NCBI RefSeq assembly: GCF_000498575.2
Contig: NZ_AWSQ01000004.1
Coordinates: 1 to 49,315, forward strand
DNA length: 49,315 nucleotides
From: Pseudomonas taeanensis MS-3
GTDB taxonomy: Bacteria; Pseudomonadota; Gammaproteobacteria; Pseudomonadales; Pseudomonadaceae
Reading direction: 5' to 3'
Each line of letters starts with the position of its first letter. The stretch's first letter is position 1. The notes under the pieces are model-generated. The model saw only the letters and a program-made list of their open reading frames with translations, made no database searches and was not told the DNA's origin. Positions 17,373-26,413 of the stretch are shown here, in pieces. The position numbers were made by a program, and so were the translations under genes.

Positions 17373-18011
17373 GAGACTCACCCCTGCACGGGCATAGACC
17401 GCAGCAGCTGCACAACCCGCCCAACCGCAAACGGACTGAAGCATTACAGCGTTACGCTACGCGCACCAACCTGGGGCAGACTCCCGCCCGCGACCACAAT
17501 GACCACACATAAATGTTACCCCTCCTCTGAAAACCACAACCCCAACAATAAAGCAAGCAGACACCCCATCACTCCTACCCATCCAGACAGACTGCCACAA
17601 CCCCCTGAAACGCCCGCACTGCCTGCCGCCAGCGATCCCGACACCAGCCGGAAACGCCCCCACCAGCCTGAATGTTAAAAATTCACGAGAACCAGGCAAC
17701 TTGAGCACGACTTTTGCTTTAGGCAACGACCATGTACACAGCACGGCTCTGCTGCTATCGGAAAGTGAGCAACCAGGACAACAGCCGCAGAACCTGTTAC
17801 CGCCAATGAATACAAGTGAAAAACTACAAAATTGCGACATGCTTCATTAGCTTTTGCGACACGAGCATAAAGAAACCGTAACGAATAGATTGTAACTATC
17901 GCCAACTTTGGCCTCGTGCTATAAGTTAGCGCCGACACAAAAAGAAAGAGCTATCCATATAAAAATGCAGATGGGTAGCGCAACTCTTCTAAACCAAAAG
18001 GAGCAATCACG
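17373..18011. other. Long leader and regulatory region upstream of the OprD-family porin
   Basis: About 640 bases with no convincing gene and, from about 17510 on, noticeably more A+T than the neighbouring genes. A TATAAG at 17921-17926 is a candidate -10 box, though no good -35 sits 17 bases before it. Downstream, AAAAAGAA (17939-17946) fits the AANAANAA pattern bound by Hfq with Crc. An AAAAGGAG ribosome site (17996-18003) lies eight bases before the porin ATG. The rest, 17450-17900, is unexplained. Confidence 0.5.
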
Positions 18012-19295
18012 ATGCAAGTGATGAAGTGGAGCGTAATCGCCCTCGCAGTAGCCGCGGGCAGCAGCCAGATGGCATTCGCCTCTAGCCAGTCCGAATCCAA
18101 GGGCTTTCTTGAAGACAGCACCTTCAACATTTTCAACCGTATCCTGTACCAGAACCGCGACTTCCGTAATGGTGCCAGCAACGGCGCCAGCACTTCCGCC
18201 AACCCTGCTGGCTACCGCGAAGAAACCGGTCTGGGTATCCGCCTGCTGGCTGAGTCCGGCTTCACCCAAGGCACCGTTGGCGTGGGCGTTGACGCGCACA
18301 GCCTGAGCAGCATCAAGATCGACAGCGGCCGCGGCCGTTTTGGCACTGGCCAGTTCGACCAGACCGACGACGGTCGCGGTGACGACACCCAGACAGAAGT
18401 AGGCGGCGCCATCAAGTTCCGCGTTTCCGACACCGTACTGAAGTATGGCAACCAGTTCACTGGCAGCCCGGTATTCTCCACCGACGACAGCCGCATCCTG
18501 CCGGAAACTGCTACCGGTACCCTGCTGACCAGCAACGAGATCGAAGGCCTTGAGCTGACTGCCGGTCGCTTCACCGCCCTCAGCAGCCAAACCAGTACCG
18601 ATCGCGACACCATCGGCCTGAACGAAGCCAACATTGTCGGCGCAAGCTACAGCTTTACCGACAACTTCAGCGGCGCCATTCACGCCTCCGATGTCGAAGA
18701 TCACTTCAAGAAGACTTATGTCAACCTGAACCTCAACCTGCCACTGGCAGAAGATCAGGCCCTGAACTTCGACTTCAACGCTTACAGAACTAACGATCAA
18801 GGCCGCAAGCTGTCCGGCGTTGTCGATAACAAGATCTGGAGCTTGGCTGCTGCCTACTCCCTGGGCGCCCACACCTTCACCCTGGCTCACCAGCGCTCCT
18901 CTGGTGACAGCGCCTACGCTTATGGCGTTGACGGCGGCGGCACTATCTGGCTGTCCAACTCGGTCCAGTTCTCCGACTTCGACCGTCAGGATGAGCACTC
19001 TTATCAGGCTCGTTACGATATCAACATGGCCACCTACGGCGTACCGGGTCTGAGCTTCATGACTCGCTACATCTATGGCGACAACATCGAAACAGGCATT
19101 GTCGGTGCTGGCGAAGGCAAAGAGCACGAACTGGATATCGAAGCCAAGTACGTGATCCAGGAAGGCGCTGCTAAGGACCTGTCCTTCCGCATCCGCAATG
19201 CTACCTGGCGCGCTAACGGCGCACAGAACGCTCACTACAGCGCTGACGTCAATGACTTCCGCCTGATCGTCGAGTACCCGCTGTCCGTGCTGTAA
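18012..19295 (+). CDS. oprD: OprD-family outer-membrane porin
   Basis: An 18-stranded substrate-selective porin for small carboxylates or basic amino acids. The 427 residues start with a signal peptide (MQVMKWSVIALAVAAGSSQM, cleavage near AFA-SSQ) and the family opening KGFLEDSTFNIFNRILYQNRD. Typical inner motifs are GYREETGLGIRLLAESGFTQ, DFNAYRTNDQGR, AAYSLGAHTFTLAHQ and YGVPGLSFMTRYIYGD. The barrel closes with FRLIVEYPLSVL. Its place between slyX/HIT and the thioesterase-proS pair is that of P. aeruginosa oprD, so I use that name. Loop residues differ, so carbapenem or arginine uptake is not proven. It is monocistronic, with a strong terminator after it. Confidence 0.9.
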   Translation: MQVMKWSVIALAVAAGSSQMAFASSQSESKGFLEDSTFNIFNRILYQNRDFRNGASNGASTSANPAGYREETGLGIRLLAESGFTQGTVGVGVDAHSLSSIKIDSGRGRFGTGQFDQTDDGRGDDTQTEVGGAIKFRVSDTVLKYGNQFTGSPVFSTDDSRILPETATGTLLTSNEIEGLELTAGRFTALSSQTSTDRDTIGLNEANIVGASYSFTDNFSGAIHASDVEDHFKKTYVNLNLNLPLAEDQALNFDFNAYRTNDQGRKLSGVVDNKIWSLAAAYSLGAHTFTLAHQRSSGDSAYAYGVDGGGTIWLSNSVQFSDFDRQDEHSYQARYDINMATYGVPGLSFMTRYIYGDNIETGIVGAGEGKEHELDIEAKYVIQEGAAKDLSFRIRNATWRANGAQNAHYSADVNDFRLIVEYPLSVL

Positions 19296-19321
19296 TCCAG
19301 CATTAGCTAGCGAGCAACATG

Positions 19322-19352
19322 AAAAGCCCGGCTTATGCCGGGCTTTTTTATT
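19322..19352 (+). terminator. Intrinsic terminator after the porin gene
   Basis: An 11-bp perfect stem AAAAGCCCGGC (19322-19332) and GCCGGGCTTTT (19337-19347) with a TTAT loop runs into seven T. It begins 27 bases after the stop. Confidence 0.92.
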
Positions 19353-19391
19353 TAGTCGATCCAATAATAATCAGCACTCAGGCCAGCGCTA

Positions 19392-19808
19392 TCACAACGG
19401 CAACGCGTAAGTACCCGTCACATGCGCCACCAGCTCTTCTTCGCTCCCCGCCGAATACAGCGAGACCTCGCACACGGCCTGACGCCGACTTAAACGTAAA
19501 ATTCGCGCCTCCGCCAACAAGTCCACCGGCTTGGGCTTGACCAGAAAATTGATATTCAGGTTAGAGGTCACCGCCATCTCAACCCTGCCCAACCGCCCCA
19601 GCACCACCGCATACATGGCCGCATCCGCCAGCGACATGATGGTCGGTCCCGACAGCGTTCCACCAGGACGCACCAGCTTGCTGTGGAACGGCACCCGCGC
19701 CAGCACGCTATCGACATCCAAGCGATCGATACACAGGCTGATATCTTCAGCCATGGGTAGCCCTGCCCGAATCAGTGCCTGAACCTCTTGCGCCGTTAAA
19801 ACCGACAT
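19392..19808 (-). CDS. PaaI/YbgC-type hot-dog thioesterase
   Basis: A 138-residue hot-dog-fold protein of the PaaI_thioesterase family, likely to hydrolyse an acyl-CoA of unknown identity. The region VRPGGTLSGPTIMSLADAAMYAVVL (about 46-70) corresponds to the central helix with the catalytic acid near Asp62, and SNLNINFLVKPKP is the following strand pair. The start at ATG 19808 has AGGAGGG about seven bases upstream. The longer open frame reaches into proS on the other strand and is not protein-like. It is divergent from proS, and the 105 bases between them must hold both promoters. Confidence 0.85.
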   Translation of the reverse strand: MSVLTAQEVQALIRAGLPMAEDISLCIDRLDVDSVLARVPFHSKLVRPGGTLSGPTIMSLADAAMYAVVLGRLGRVEMAVTSNLNINFLVKPKPVDLLAEARILRLSRRQAVCEVSLYSAGSEEELVAHVTGTYALPL

Positions 19809-19913
19809 CCTCGCCCTCCTCTTCTCACTCCGTCTGCATCCTGTACGCAACAGTACAGGCACCGTACAATGCGGGCCAATTGAATGCCCTTGCAACCGAC
19901 AGAACGGCCAAAT

Positions 19914-21629
19914 ATGCGTACCAGTCAGTTCCTGCTCTCTACTCTCAAAGAAACCCCTTCCGACGCCGTGGTCATCAGCCATCAGCTGATGCTGCGTGCC
20001 GGGATGATCCGCAAACTGGCGTCAGGCCTCTATACCTGGCTACCGATGGGCCTGCGGATTCTGCGCAAGGTCGAGGCGGTGGTCCGCGAAGAAATGAATG
20101 CCGCTGGCGCCCTCGAGGTGCTGATGCCGGCGATTCAGCCCGCCGAGCTGTGGCAGGAGTCCGGCCGCTGGGAGCAATACGGCCCAGAACTATTGCGCCT
20201 GAAAGATCGCCATGGTCGTGAGTTCTGCGTCGGCCCGACCCACGAAGAAGTGATCACCGACCTGGCCCGCAATGAATTGAGCAGCTATAAGCAGTTGCCG
20301 CTCAACCTGTACCAGATCCAGACCAAATTCCGCGATGAAATTCGTCCGCGCTTCGGTTTGATGCGTGGCCGCGAGTTCACCATGAAGGACGCCTACTCCT
20401 TCCATGTGGATCAGGCATCGCTGCAAGCCACTTATGACCGCATGCATCAGGCCTACTGCAATGTATTCACGCGGCTGGGTCTGAACTTCCGTCCAGTCCA
20501 GGCCGATACCGGCTCGATCGGCGGCACTGGTTCCCATGAATTCCATGTGCTGGCCGAGTCGGGCGAGGACGACATCGCCTTCAGCGACAGCTCGGACTAT
20601 GCCGCCAATATAGAGAAGGCCGAGGCCGTTCCGCGCGAACAACAACGCGGCGCCGCGACCGAAGAACTGCGCCTGATCGACACGCCGAACACCAAGACCA
20701 TCGCCGCCCTGGTCGATAACTTCAACCTGGCCATCGAAAAAACCATCAAAACCCTGGTGGTACATGGCGCAGAAGAAGGTCAGCTGATCGCCCTGATCAT
20801 CCGCGGCGACCACGAACTGAATGAGATCAAGGCCGCCAACCTCGCCCAGGTGGCCAGCCCACTGGTCATGGCCTCGGAAGCCGAGCTGCATGCAGCCATC
20901 GGTGCCGGTGCCGGCTCCCTCGGCCCACTGAACCTGCCACTGCCGTGCATCGTTGATCGCTCGGTCGCCTTGATGAGCGACTTCGCCATCGGCGCCAACA
21001 TCGATGACAAGCACTACTTTGGCGTCAACTGGGAGCGCGACCTGCCATTACCCGAGGTCGCAGACCTGCGCAACGTCGTCGCCGGCGACCCAAGTCCAGA
21101 TGGCCAAGGTACGCTGGAAATCAAACGCGGCATCGAAGTCGGGCACATCTTCCAGCTGGGCAGCAAATACAGCGAAGCCATGAACTGCACAGTGATGGGC
21201 GAGAACGGCAAGCCCGCGACCCTGAGCATGGGCTGCTATGGCATCGGCGTATCGCGCGTAGTAGCTGCCGCCATCGAACAGAACCATGACGAGCGCGGTA
21301 TCCGCTGGAACGACGTACTCGCGCCATTCCAGATCGCCCTGGTTCCGCTGCGCTATGACAACGACATCGTTCGCGAGGCCACAGACAAGCTGTATGGCGA
21401 ATTGACCGCCGCGGGCTTTGAAGTATTGCTCGATGACCGTGACAAAAAGACCAGTCCGGGCATCAAATTCGCTGACATGGAGTTGATCGGTATCCCGCAT
21501 CGCATCGTGGTCAGCGATCGCGGCCTGGCCGAAGGCAATCTGGAATACAAGAGCCGTCAGGAAACGGATGCTCAAGTGGTTCCCGTTGCCGACGTCATGG
21601 CTTTTATCCAAGCACGTATCCGCCGCTGA
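19914..21629 (+). CDS. proS: Prolyl-tRNA synthetase ProS (bacterial type with editing domain)
   Basis: A class II synthetase that charges tRNA-Pro. From the ATG at 19914 the protein is 571 residues, the length I recall for P. aeruginosa ProS, and begins [15 protein letters not shown]. The catalytic core has motif 1 ([19 protein letters not shown]), motif 2 ([20 protein letters not shown]) and motif 3 ([12 protein letters not shown]). Between motifs 2 and 3 is the INS editing domain (about 220-400) that clears mischarged Ala-tRNA(Pro). The C-terminal anticodon-binding domain follows ([15 protein letters not shown]). An upstream in-frame ATG at 19884 adds ten residues with no family support. 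Confidence 0.97.
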   Translation: MRTSQFLLSTLKETPSDAVVISHQLMLRAGMIRKLASGLYTWLPMGLRILRKVEAVVREEMNAAGALEVLMPAIQPAELWQESGRWEQYGPELLRLKDRHGREFCVGPTHEEVITDLARNELSSYKQLPLNLYQIQTKFRDEIRPRFGLMRGREFTMKDAYSFHVDQASLQATYDRMHQAYCNVFTRLGLNFRPVQADTGSIGGTGSHEFHVLAESGEDDIAFSDSSDYAANIEKAEAVPREQQRGAATEELRLIDTPNTKTIAALVDNFNLAIEKTIKTLVVHGAEEGQLIALIIRGDHELNEIKAANLAQVASPLVMASEAELHAAIGAGAGSLGPLNLPLPCIVDRSVALMSDFAIGANIDDKHYFGVNWERDLPLPEVADLRNVVAGDPSPDGQGTLEIKRGIEVGHIFQLGSKYSEAMNCTVMGENGKPATLSMGCYGIGVSRVVAAAIEQNHDERGIRWNDVLAPFQIALVPLRYDNDIVREATDKLYGELTAAGFEVLLDDRDKKTSPGIKFADMELIGIPHRIVVSDRGLAEGNLEYKSRQETDAQVVPVADVMAFIQARIRR

Positions 21630-21653
21630 TTTCAGCCTTTTACAAGAGCCAAC

Positions 21654-22607
21654 ATGTTCAAGCGAAGCACCTTCCACCTCGTCGGCGCCGCACTCTGCGG
21701 CGCCTTGTTTCTCAGCGGCTGCGCCAATCAGTTGCCGCAGCGCAGCGAACACGAGGAGCGCATCGAGCGAAAACTGCTGGATCACAGCCTGCAAATCGAC
21801 GTCGGCGAACCTGGCGTACTGGAGTTGCCGCAACGACGCGTGCGCGTACATGAACAGAAGACCTTCGAGGTCACGGTATTCGACGTTACCCGTCGTTACG
21901 ACCGCTACACGCCTTATCAAGCCTGGCGAGAACTTTACGAGATACCACTGGGGGCCGTAGCCGTAGTCGCCGGCATCGGCGCCAACGTGCTCAACGTGGT
22001 GATGCTCGGCAGCCTGCCGGACAGCGTCACCAAGGACTGGATCAGTTACGGCTTCGCTGGCCTCAACCCACTGATCAACGTCGAGTCCAACGGCCGCTCA
22101 CAGCAAAGCCTCGCCAGCCTCGACGAACGACGCCAGGACGCTCGATCAGAGTACTCCAGCCTGCCTTGGGCCGAGCGCCCGGTACTGATCAAAGCGGGCG
22201 AGCAGACCCATGAGTTACTGACCGACCGCAGTGGCATCCTGCGTCTCAACCTGCTCGACAGCCCCTTCGCCGAACAGGATATAAGCCGGATCGGCACCTT
22301 ACTGCTGAGCATCGAGGATCCACAGGGATCAGCCCGTGCAGATGCCACTTTGCTGGTTAGCCGCACGTTGCGCGGCAAACTGCAGGAAGCCCATACGCTG
22401 ATCTACAACGATCTGGAAAATGACGACGTCAAGCAATGGGTACATCGGGTCAAGCGTCTGTCTGAACTGGGCCTGGAAGAAGAAGCCAGCGAGCTCGAGC
22501 AGAGCCTGATCGAATTGACTCGTAACGATCCCGAGCTACAAGAGACCTTCTTGCATGCGCTGATGCAGGATGCGGGTCGCCTGGTCGCCGACCCCGGCAA
22601 CGACTAA
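21654..22607 (+). CDS. Putative lipoprotein of unknown function
   Basis: The 317-residue product has a type II signal peptide with lipobox LSGC (lipidated Cys23), then a short linker. A moderately hydrophobic stretch lies at about 97-122 (GAVAVVAGIGANVLNVVMLG), and a polar, mostly helical C-terminal half ends in acidic segments (EEEASELEQSL). I do not recognise a domain. It begins 24 bases after proS and ends just before a lytic transglycosylase, so it may belong to that unit. Without a sorting residue clearly favouring retention after Cys23 (the next residues are Ala-Asn), the outer membrane is the likelier destination. Confidence 0.8.
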   Translation: MFKRSTFHLVGAALCGALFLSGCANQLPQRSEHEERIERKLLDHSLQIDVGEPGVLELPQRRVRVHEQKTFEVTVFDVTRRYDRYTPYQAWRELYEIPLGAVAVVAGIGANVLNVVMLGSLPDSVTKDWISYGFAGLNPLINVESNGRSQQSLASLDERRQDARSEYSSLPWAERPVLIKAGEQTHELLTDRSGILRLNLLDSPFAEQDISRIGTLLLSIEDPQGSARADATLLVSRTLRGKLQEAHTLIYNDLENDDVKQWVHRVKRLSELGLEEEASELEQSLIELTRNDPELQETFLHALMQDAGRLVADPGND

Positions 22608-22614
22608 GCCGAAT

Positions 22615-23187
22615 ATGGCATTGCGCCTGAGCCTAACGCTGCTGATGGCGCTGCTGTGCATGCACAGCAGCGCCAGTCTGCGCCAGGCACCCGACCCAGA
22701 ACTGCGCAGCTTACTGCAGCGCACCGTCGCCGAGGCCGATAGCTTTCAAGACCGTTTCGATGCGCAGGTCTGGCTGCTCGATATGTCCACCCGTCTGACA
22801 CGCTTCATTCCCGACGCAGAGGAGCGCCTGACCCTGCTGAGGCAGGTGCATCAGGAAGCCAGTAAGGCCCGTTTACGACCCGATCTGGTCCTGGCATTGA
22901 TCCACACGGAAAGCCACTTCGATCGCTTTGCTATTTCCTCGGCCGGCGCCCAAGGGATGATGCAAATCATGCCTTTCTGGAAAGCCGAACTCGGCCGCCC
23001 ACACGACAACCTGACCGATAACGCCACCAACCTGCGCTACGGCTGCACCATCCTCAGTTTTTATTTACGCAAAGAAAACGGCAATCTGAGCCGCGCCCTA
23101 GCCCGCTACAACGGCAGCCTCGGCCGAAACACCTACTCAGCCAAGGTGATCGGGTTCTGGCATGACTATTGGTACGTCAAACCGTAG
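22615..23187 (+). CDS. Lytic murein transglycosylase (SLT domain)
   Basis: A periplasmic enzyme that cleaves the MurNAc-GlcNAc bond of peptidoglycan. From the ATG at 22615 it is 190 residues, with a signal peptide (MALRLSLTLLMALLCMHSSA) and a C-terminal SLT domain from about residue 85. The catalytic glutamate is Glu99 in IHTESHFDRFAIS. It is followed by the family motifs GAQGMMQIMP and NLRYGC...LARYNGS. It starts eight bases after the lipoprotein stop, so the two are probably cotranscribed. An earlier in-frame ATG inside the lipoprotein gene gives no signal peptide. Confidence 0.9.
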   Translation: MALRLSLTLLMALLCMHSSASLRQAPDPELRSLLQRTVAEADSFQDRFDAQVWLLDMSTRLTRFIPDAEERLTLLRQVHQEASKARLRPDLVLALIHTESHFDRFAISSAGAQGMMQIMPFWKAELGRPHDNLTDNATNLRYGCTILSFYLRKENGNLSRALARYNGSLGRNTYSAKVIGFWHDYWYVKP

Positions 23188-23263
23188 CCTGGACTAGGCA
23201 TATGCTGAAGCCTGACTGTGCAGAAACCTCAGGGCGAGTGCCGCAGCATGAAAAACACACCCC

Positions 23264-23539
23264 TCACCGCCGTACTACAAACCCGGCAATTCCTTGTAAC
23301 GGCTGTGCCTCCAACTCCACTGTCTTGACCTTGGCCAACTTCGGCCCCTTCTCCAGCCAGGCGGCCAAGGCATCTACCGCGGCCTCCTCTCCCTCGAACA
23401 GCAGCTCGACGCGTCCATCGTCGAGATTACGCACCCAGCCATCCAGATCCAAACGCTCGGCCTGCTCACTGGTGTACTGGCGAAAACTCACACCCTGCAC
23501 CCGCCCGCTGACATAGCCATGCAAACACACCCGCGACAT
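23264..23539 (-). CDS. acyP: Acylphosphatase
   Basis: A small cytoplasmic enzyme that hydrolyses carboxyl-phosphate bonds such as acetyl phosphate. The 91 residues have the complete acylphosphatase fold. GRVQGVSFRQYT carries the phosphate-binding loop and catalytic Arg20, and DGWVRNLDDGRVE carries catalytic Asn38. Length is typical. It lies four bases downstream of the thioredoxin-like lipoprotein gene on the same strand, forming a two-gene operon that I believe is conserved in Pseudomonas. Confidence 0.95.
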   Translation of the reverse strand: MSRVCLHGYVSGRVQGVSFRQYTSEQAERLDLDGWVRNLDDGRVELLFEGEEAAVDALAAWLEKGPKLAKVKTVELEAQPLQGIAGFVVRR

Positions 23540-23543
23540 CGCA

Positions 23544-24023
23544 CTACTCCCCCGCTTGCAAGGTTTTCAGCCGAGCCGTCAGGCCTGCAGCCGTCTGCTC
23601 GCCAAGCAAGCGCTCACGCACTTGCCCCTGGCTGTCGATTATATAAGTGACCGGTAGCACTTCACTGCGCGGCAGCTCGTAGCGCGCCGCAGGGTCTTGC
23701 TCCAACACGGTGAATTCGATGCCCAAAGCCTGCGATGCCTTACGCAGCTCTTCTCCCTGCAAGCCGTCGAAGTTCACCCCCAGCACAGTGACCGAGCGCT
23801 CCTTGAACTGTTTGGCCAAGGCATTCAGCTCAGGAATTTCAGTACGACACGGTGCGCACCACTCGGCCCAATAATTAATCACCAACCACTGGCCTTCCAG
23901 ACTCCCAGCCGTTACCTTTCTTCCAGACTGATCGACACCGACGTCTTCGCCGCAGCCTGCCAGAATCAGACAGGCACAGATGCCTATGACACTACGAATA
24001 ACAACCTGGAGTTGCGCTCCCAT
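23544..24023 (-). CDS. TlpA-like thioredoxin lipoprotein
   Basis: A membrane-anchored periplasmic thiol reductase or oxidoreductase. The 159 residues open with a lipobox LAGC (Cys24), then a TlpA/ResA-like thioredoxin fold. The active site WCAPC (Cys56 and Cys59) is followed by the cis-proline region LPVTYIIDSQGQV. Length fits a single-domain TlpA. Its redox partner is not visible here. The start is 30 bases from the divergently transcribed PilZ gene, so the promoters overlap. Confidence 0.88.
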   Translation of the reverse strand: MGAQLQVVIRSVIGICACLILAGCGEDVGVDQSGRKVTAGSLEGQWLVINYWAEWCAPCRTEIPELNALAKQFKERSVTVLGVNFDGLQGEELRKASQALGIEFTVLEQDPAARYELPRSEVLPVTYIIDSQGQVRERLLGEQTAAGLTARLKTLQAGE

Positions 24024-24053
24024 GCGTTCGATCCTCGTCCACGAAGGGTTGAA

Positions 24054-25463
24054 ATGACGTTAGATATCTTGCGCCTGGAAGTGCCGGATCTACTCGAAGA
24101 TAACGCAACTTCCCTCGCCGACCTCAATGAACACCTGGCCAAGGCACGACAGCAACCCCATGACCTGGGATTGCAACAGGTGCTCAGCCTGCTGTTTCGG
24201 CTTAACCGCAGCGTAATGACCTTACTCGAAAGACAGCGCGCACTGCAAAGTCTCAGCGATGAGTTCCGCCACTACAGCGCGCCCTATCTGACTGACACGC
24301 CTCCACCCAGTCTATTCGTACGCCTGTGTGGCGAACTGGCCATAGGTTTCAAACGCTTGCTGCTGCAGATACTCCAAGGCCGGCAGCCCTCGCGCCCGCA
24401 CCTGGCCTGGTGTCTTTATATGGCCCAGCACTTTCTCGCACAAAATTTGCTGCGCCACATTCAACTGTATCAGGAGCCACCACCCAGCCTGTGGCGTGAC
24501 AGCCATCTGCTGTATTGGCTCGGCGAACACCAGGAGTGCCTGGACGAGCTGGTCGCTGCGGCCTTCCAACCCCCGCCGGCCAGCAGCTTACGCGGCCTTT
24601 ACCAACAAATGCTGTTACTCGGCCTGAGTAACCCTTCTCATCTCGCCACAGGTGAGTGTCCGCTATTGTTCGGGGCCCTTGCGCCACTGGCTGGACTGGC
24701 GCGCCTACTGCCCTGGAATGAAAATGACGAGGCTGAAGGCCCAATTGTCGACCTGACAGAATCACAGCCCTGTTTGGGTTACGCACAGAAACCCGAGGGT
24801 AATGGTGACTACCTACGCCGTTTCGAGCTCGGCGCCCTGTTAGTAGCCCTACATGAGCCGGCTCCATTACAAAGCAGCGCCGAACGACAACTGCTTGAGC
24901 GCGTCCAGCATCACTGGTTAGGCCACCAGCAGCGACGCCACCAACGCGCCGAACAGGATGTCGAATGCACTCTGGTAGTCGGTCTACTCGCCATCCATGC
25001 GCAGCTCTTGGAGCAACGTCCCGAGCACAGCTGCGCACAGATGCTCGACCTCAGTCCTGGCGGTGCACGCCTGCTATGCAACGCGGATCAAGCCGTGCAT
25101 TTACCCGTTGGCCAACTGGTATTGGTGCTCAAAGACATCAGCACACCCGTACTGGCCTTAGTCCGCTGGCGCCATCTCAACGCCGAAGGCCTGCACCTGG
25201 GTCTGAGTTTCCTCAAAGGCCTACCGCGCCCCGCTTGGCTGCGCCGCGCACCCAACGAGAAAACCCACCCAGGCGTATTGCAGAGCACACCAGCCCCCGG
25301 TAGCAGCTGGCATCACGGCGTGTGGTTAGCCACTGGGCAATTCGCCGCAGAGGAACAGCTCTGGCTACAACTCAGCGGCGCGCATAAGCAAACCATCTTG
25401 CAGCTGCCTGCGGCCAACCTCAGCACCCCCTCAGTCACACGTCACCCACTGCGCCTGGCATAA
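24054..25463 (+). CDS. PilZ-domain cyclic-di-GMP receptor-like protein
   Basis: The protein has 469 residues from the ATG at 24054, which follows GAAGGG. The N-terminal part (about 1-280) is helical, Leu/Gln-rich and of unknown function; I see no membrane segment. The C-terminal PilZ domain (about 295-400) has the cyclic-di-GMP-binding signature: RRHQRAEQD (two arginines in the RxxxR spacing) and, further on, DLSPGG, which fits [D/N]xSxxG. A strand motif LALVRWRHLNAEGLHLGLSF completes the barrel. It is therefore likely to bind the second messenger. It stands alone; the output is unknown. Confidence 0.85.
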   Translation: MTLDILRLEVPDLLEDNATSLADLNEHLAKARQQPHDLGLQQVLSLLFRLNRSVMTLLERQRALQSLSDEFRHYSAPYLTDTPPPSLFVRLCGELAIGFKRLLLQILQGRQPSRPHLAWCLYMAQHFLAQNLLRHIQLYQEPPPSLWRDSHLLYWLGEHQECLDELVAAAFQPPPASSLRGLYQQMLLLGLSNPSHLATGECPLLFGALAPLAGLARLLPWNENDEAEGPIVDLTESQPCLGYAQKPEGNGDYLRRFELGALLVALHEPAPLQSSAERQLLERVQHHWLGHQQRRHQRAEQDVECTLVVGLLAIHAQLLEQRPEHSCAQMLDLSPGGARLLCNADQAVHLPVGQLVLVLKDISTPVLALVRWRHLNAEGLHLGLSFLKGLPRPAWLRRAPNEKTHPGVLQSTPAPGSSWHHGVWLATGQFAAEEQLWLQLSGAHKQTILQLPAANLSTPSVTRHPLRLA

Positions 25464-25589
25464 ACAATAAGAACTGCGAGACGAGTCACGCCGAGCGCCG
25501 GCTGAGCGCACAGTTTCGTCCACCTACCACTGCTTATAATTCCCGCACTGCTGTTTGGCCCAATTCACTATCAGCCTGGAGACACGTCC

Positions 25590-25982
25590 GTGACCCAAGC
25601 CCACGACAAGCTGATCGGCCCTGTGCCGACGCGCATCGTCGATACCGCTCGCCAACTGGTCACTCCCTACGAGGGGAGGGTTGCCGAGTACAATATTGCC
25701 GCTTGGTTGCAGGTTCCTGGGCTGGCTAACCTGCCAGTGTCTTTGCTGGTCAGTTACCGTGATGGCGACAAGCGTCGCGAAGTCACGATAGATCACGGCA
25801 AAGTCAGCGCTCACAGCAAGATCCTGCTGTCAGGGATCGCCCGGATGCCGGTCAAACAAAAAATCGAAGATATGCAGGTGCGCTTGCGCTCCGCTGTGCC
25901 GACGAAAAGCCTGGTAGTCGAAGAGCTATTCGTACAAGCGGTCGAACTGGCGAACAGCGACAGCCGCCAAGCACTCGCCTGA
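25590..25982 (+). CDS. Conserved hypothetical protein, 130 residues
   Basis: This starts at a GTG (25590) with TGGAG about nine bases upstream. The soluble 130-residue product contains a strand-rich N-terminal half (YNIAAWLQVPGLANLPVSLL) and a helical C-terminus (VVEELFVQAVELANSD). I recognise no domain, signal or catalytic motif. Codon usage is like that of its neighbours, which supports a real gene. It stands alone between the PilZ gene and a small minus-strand gene. Confidence 0.7.
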   Translation: MTQAHDKLIGPVPTRIVDTARQLVTPYEGRVAEYNIAAWLQVPGLANLPVSLLVSYRDGDKRREVTIDHGKVSAHSKILLSGIARMPVKQKIEDMQVRLRSAVPTKSLVVEELFVQAVELANSDSRQALA

Positions 25983-26046
25983 CCCTCCGCCTAGCCTCAC
26001 CCTTCACTTAGTTTCGCTGCCCACGTGCAACTACGAGGCGATGCGA

Positions 26047-26241
26047 TTAACCCGATAGCACCTCAACCCGAATCACCGACTCACCTCGCTCCTGCTCCTG
26101 CTCTTGCGCCAGTGATTCGGGCCAGTGGGCGAAACGCAGCCCGGTAATCCGGTTCAACCGCTCCAGCGCCTCTTGCGGATCACGCTGGTAGAGGTGAATC
26201 ACTTTGCGGTTCGTGGCTGGCAAAAAACGGGTAGCAGTCAT
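26047..26241 (-). CDS. Small conserved-looking hypothetical protein, 64 residues
   Basis: A 64-codon frame encoding a soluble, mixed-charge protein (MTATRFLPATNRKVIHLYQR ... RITGLRFAHWPESL) with a Glu/Gln-rich stretch EQEQERGE near the end. I do not recognise it. It lies 172 bases downstream of yihY on the same strand and may be cotranscribed. The ribosome site upstream of its ATG is not strong. Its composition resembles real proteins more than a shadow frame. Confidence 0.6.
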   Translation of the reverse strand: MTATRFLPATNRKVIHLYQRDPQEALERLNRITGLRFAHWPESLAQEQEQERGESVIRVEVLSG

Positions 26242-26413
26242 AAAACGCCTTTATTCTCAGTCAATCCCTGCTCTGCTGGCAGTCTGTTGGCAATCTTCAT
26301 GGCTAGGGCCATTGCCAGAAGCGTGCCAGCCTCCTTGTCCCGCTCTCCCCAGCCCTATCAAGCAAACACTCTTCAGCTGGCTCCGATGCCGCGCCGCAAA
26401 CTGACGCTTTTTG

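Noticed and set aside
17919..19364. A 481-codon minus-strand open frame across the porin
   Set aside because: It is the complement of a strongly biased, well-recognised porin gene; the Val/Ala-rich product is an artefact of third-position GC.
19837..19856. CTGTACGCAACAGTACAG upstream of proS as a possible LexA box
   Set aside because: The half-sites CTGT and ACAG are ten bases apart instead of eight, and proS is not an SOS gene; probably chance.
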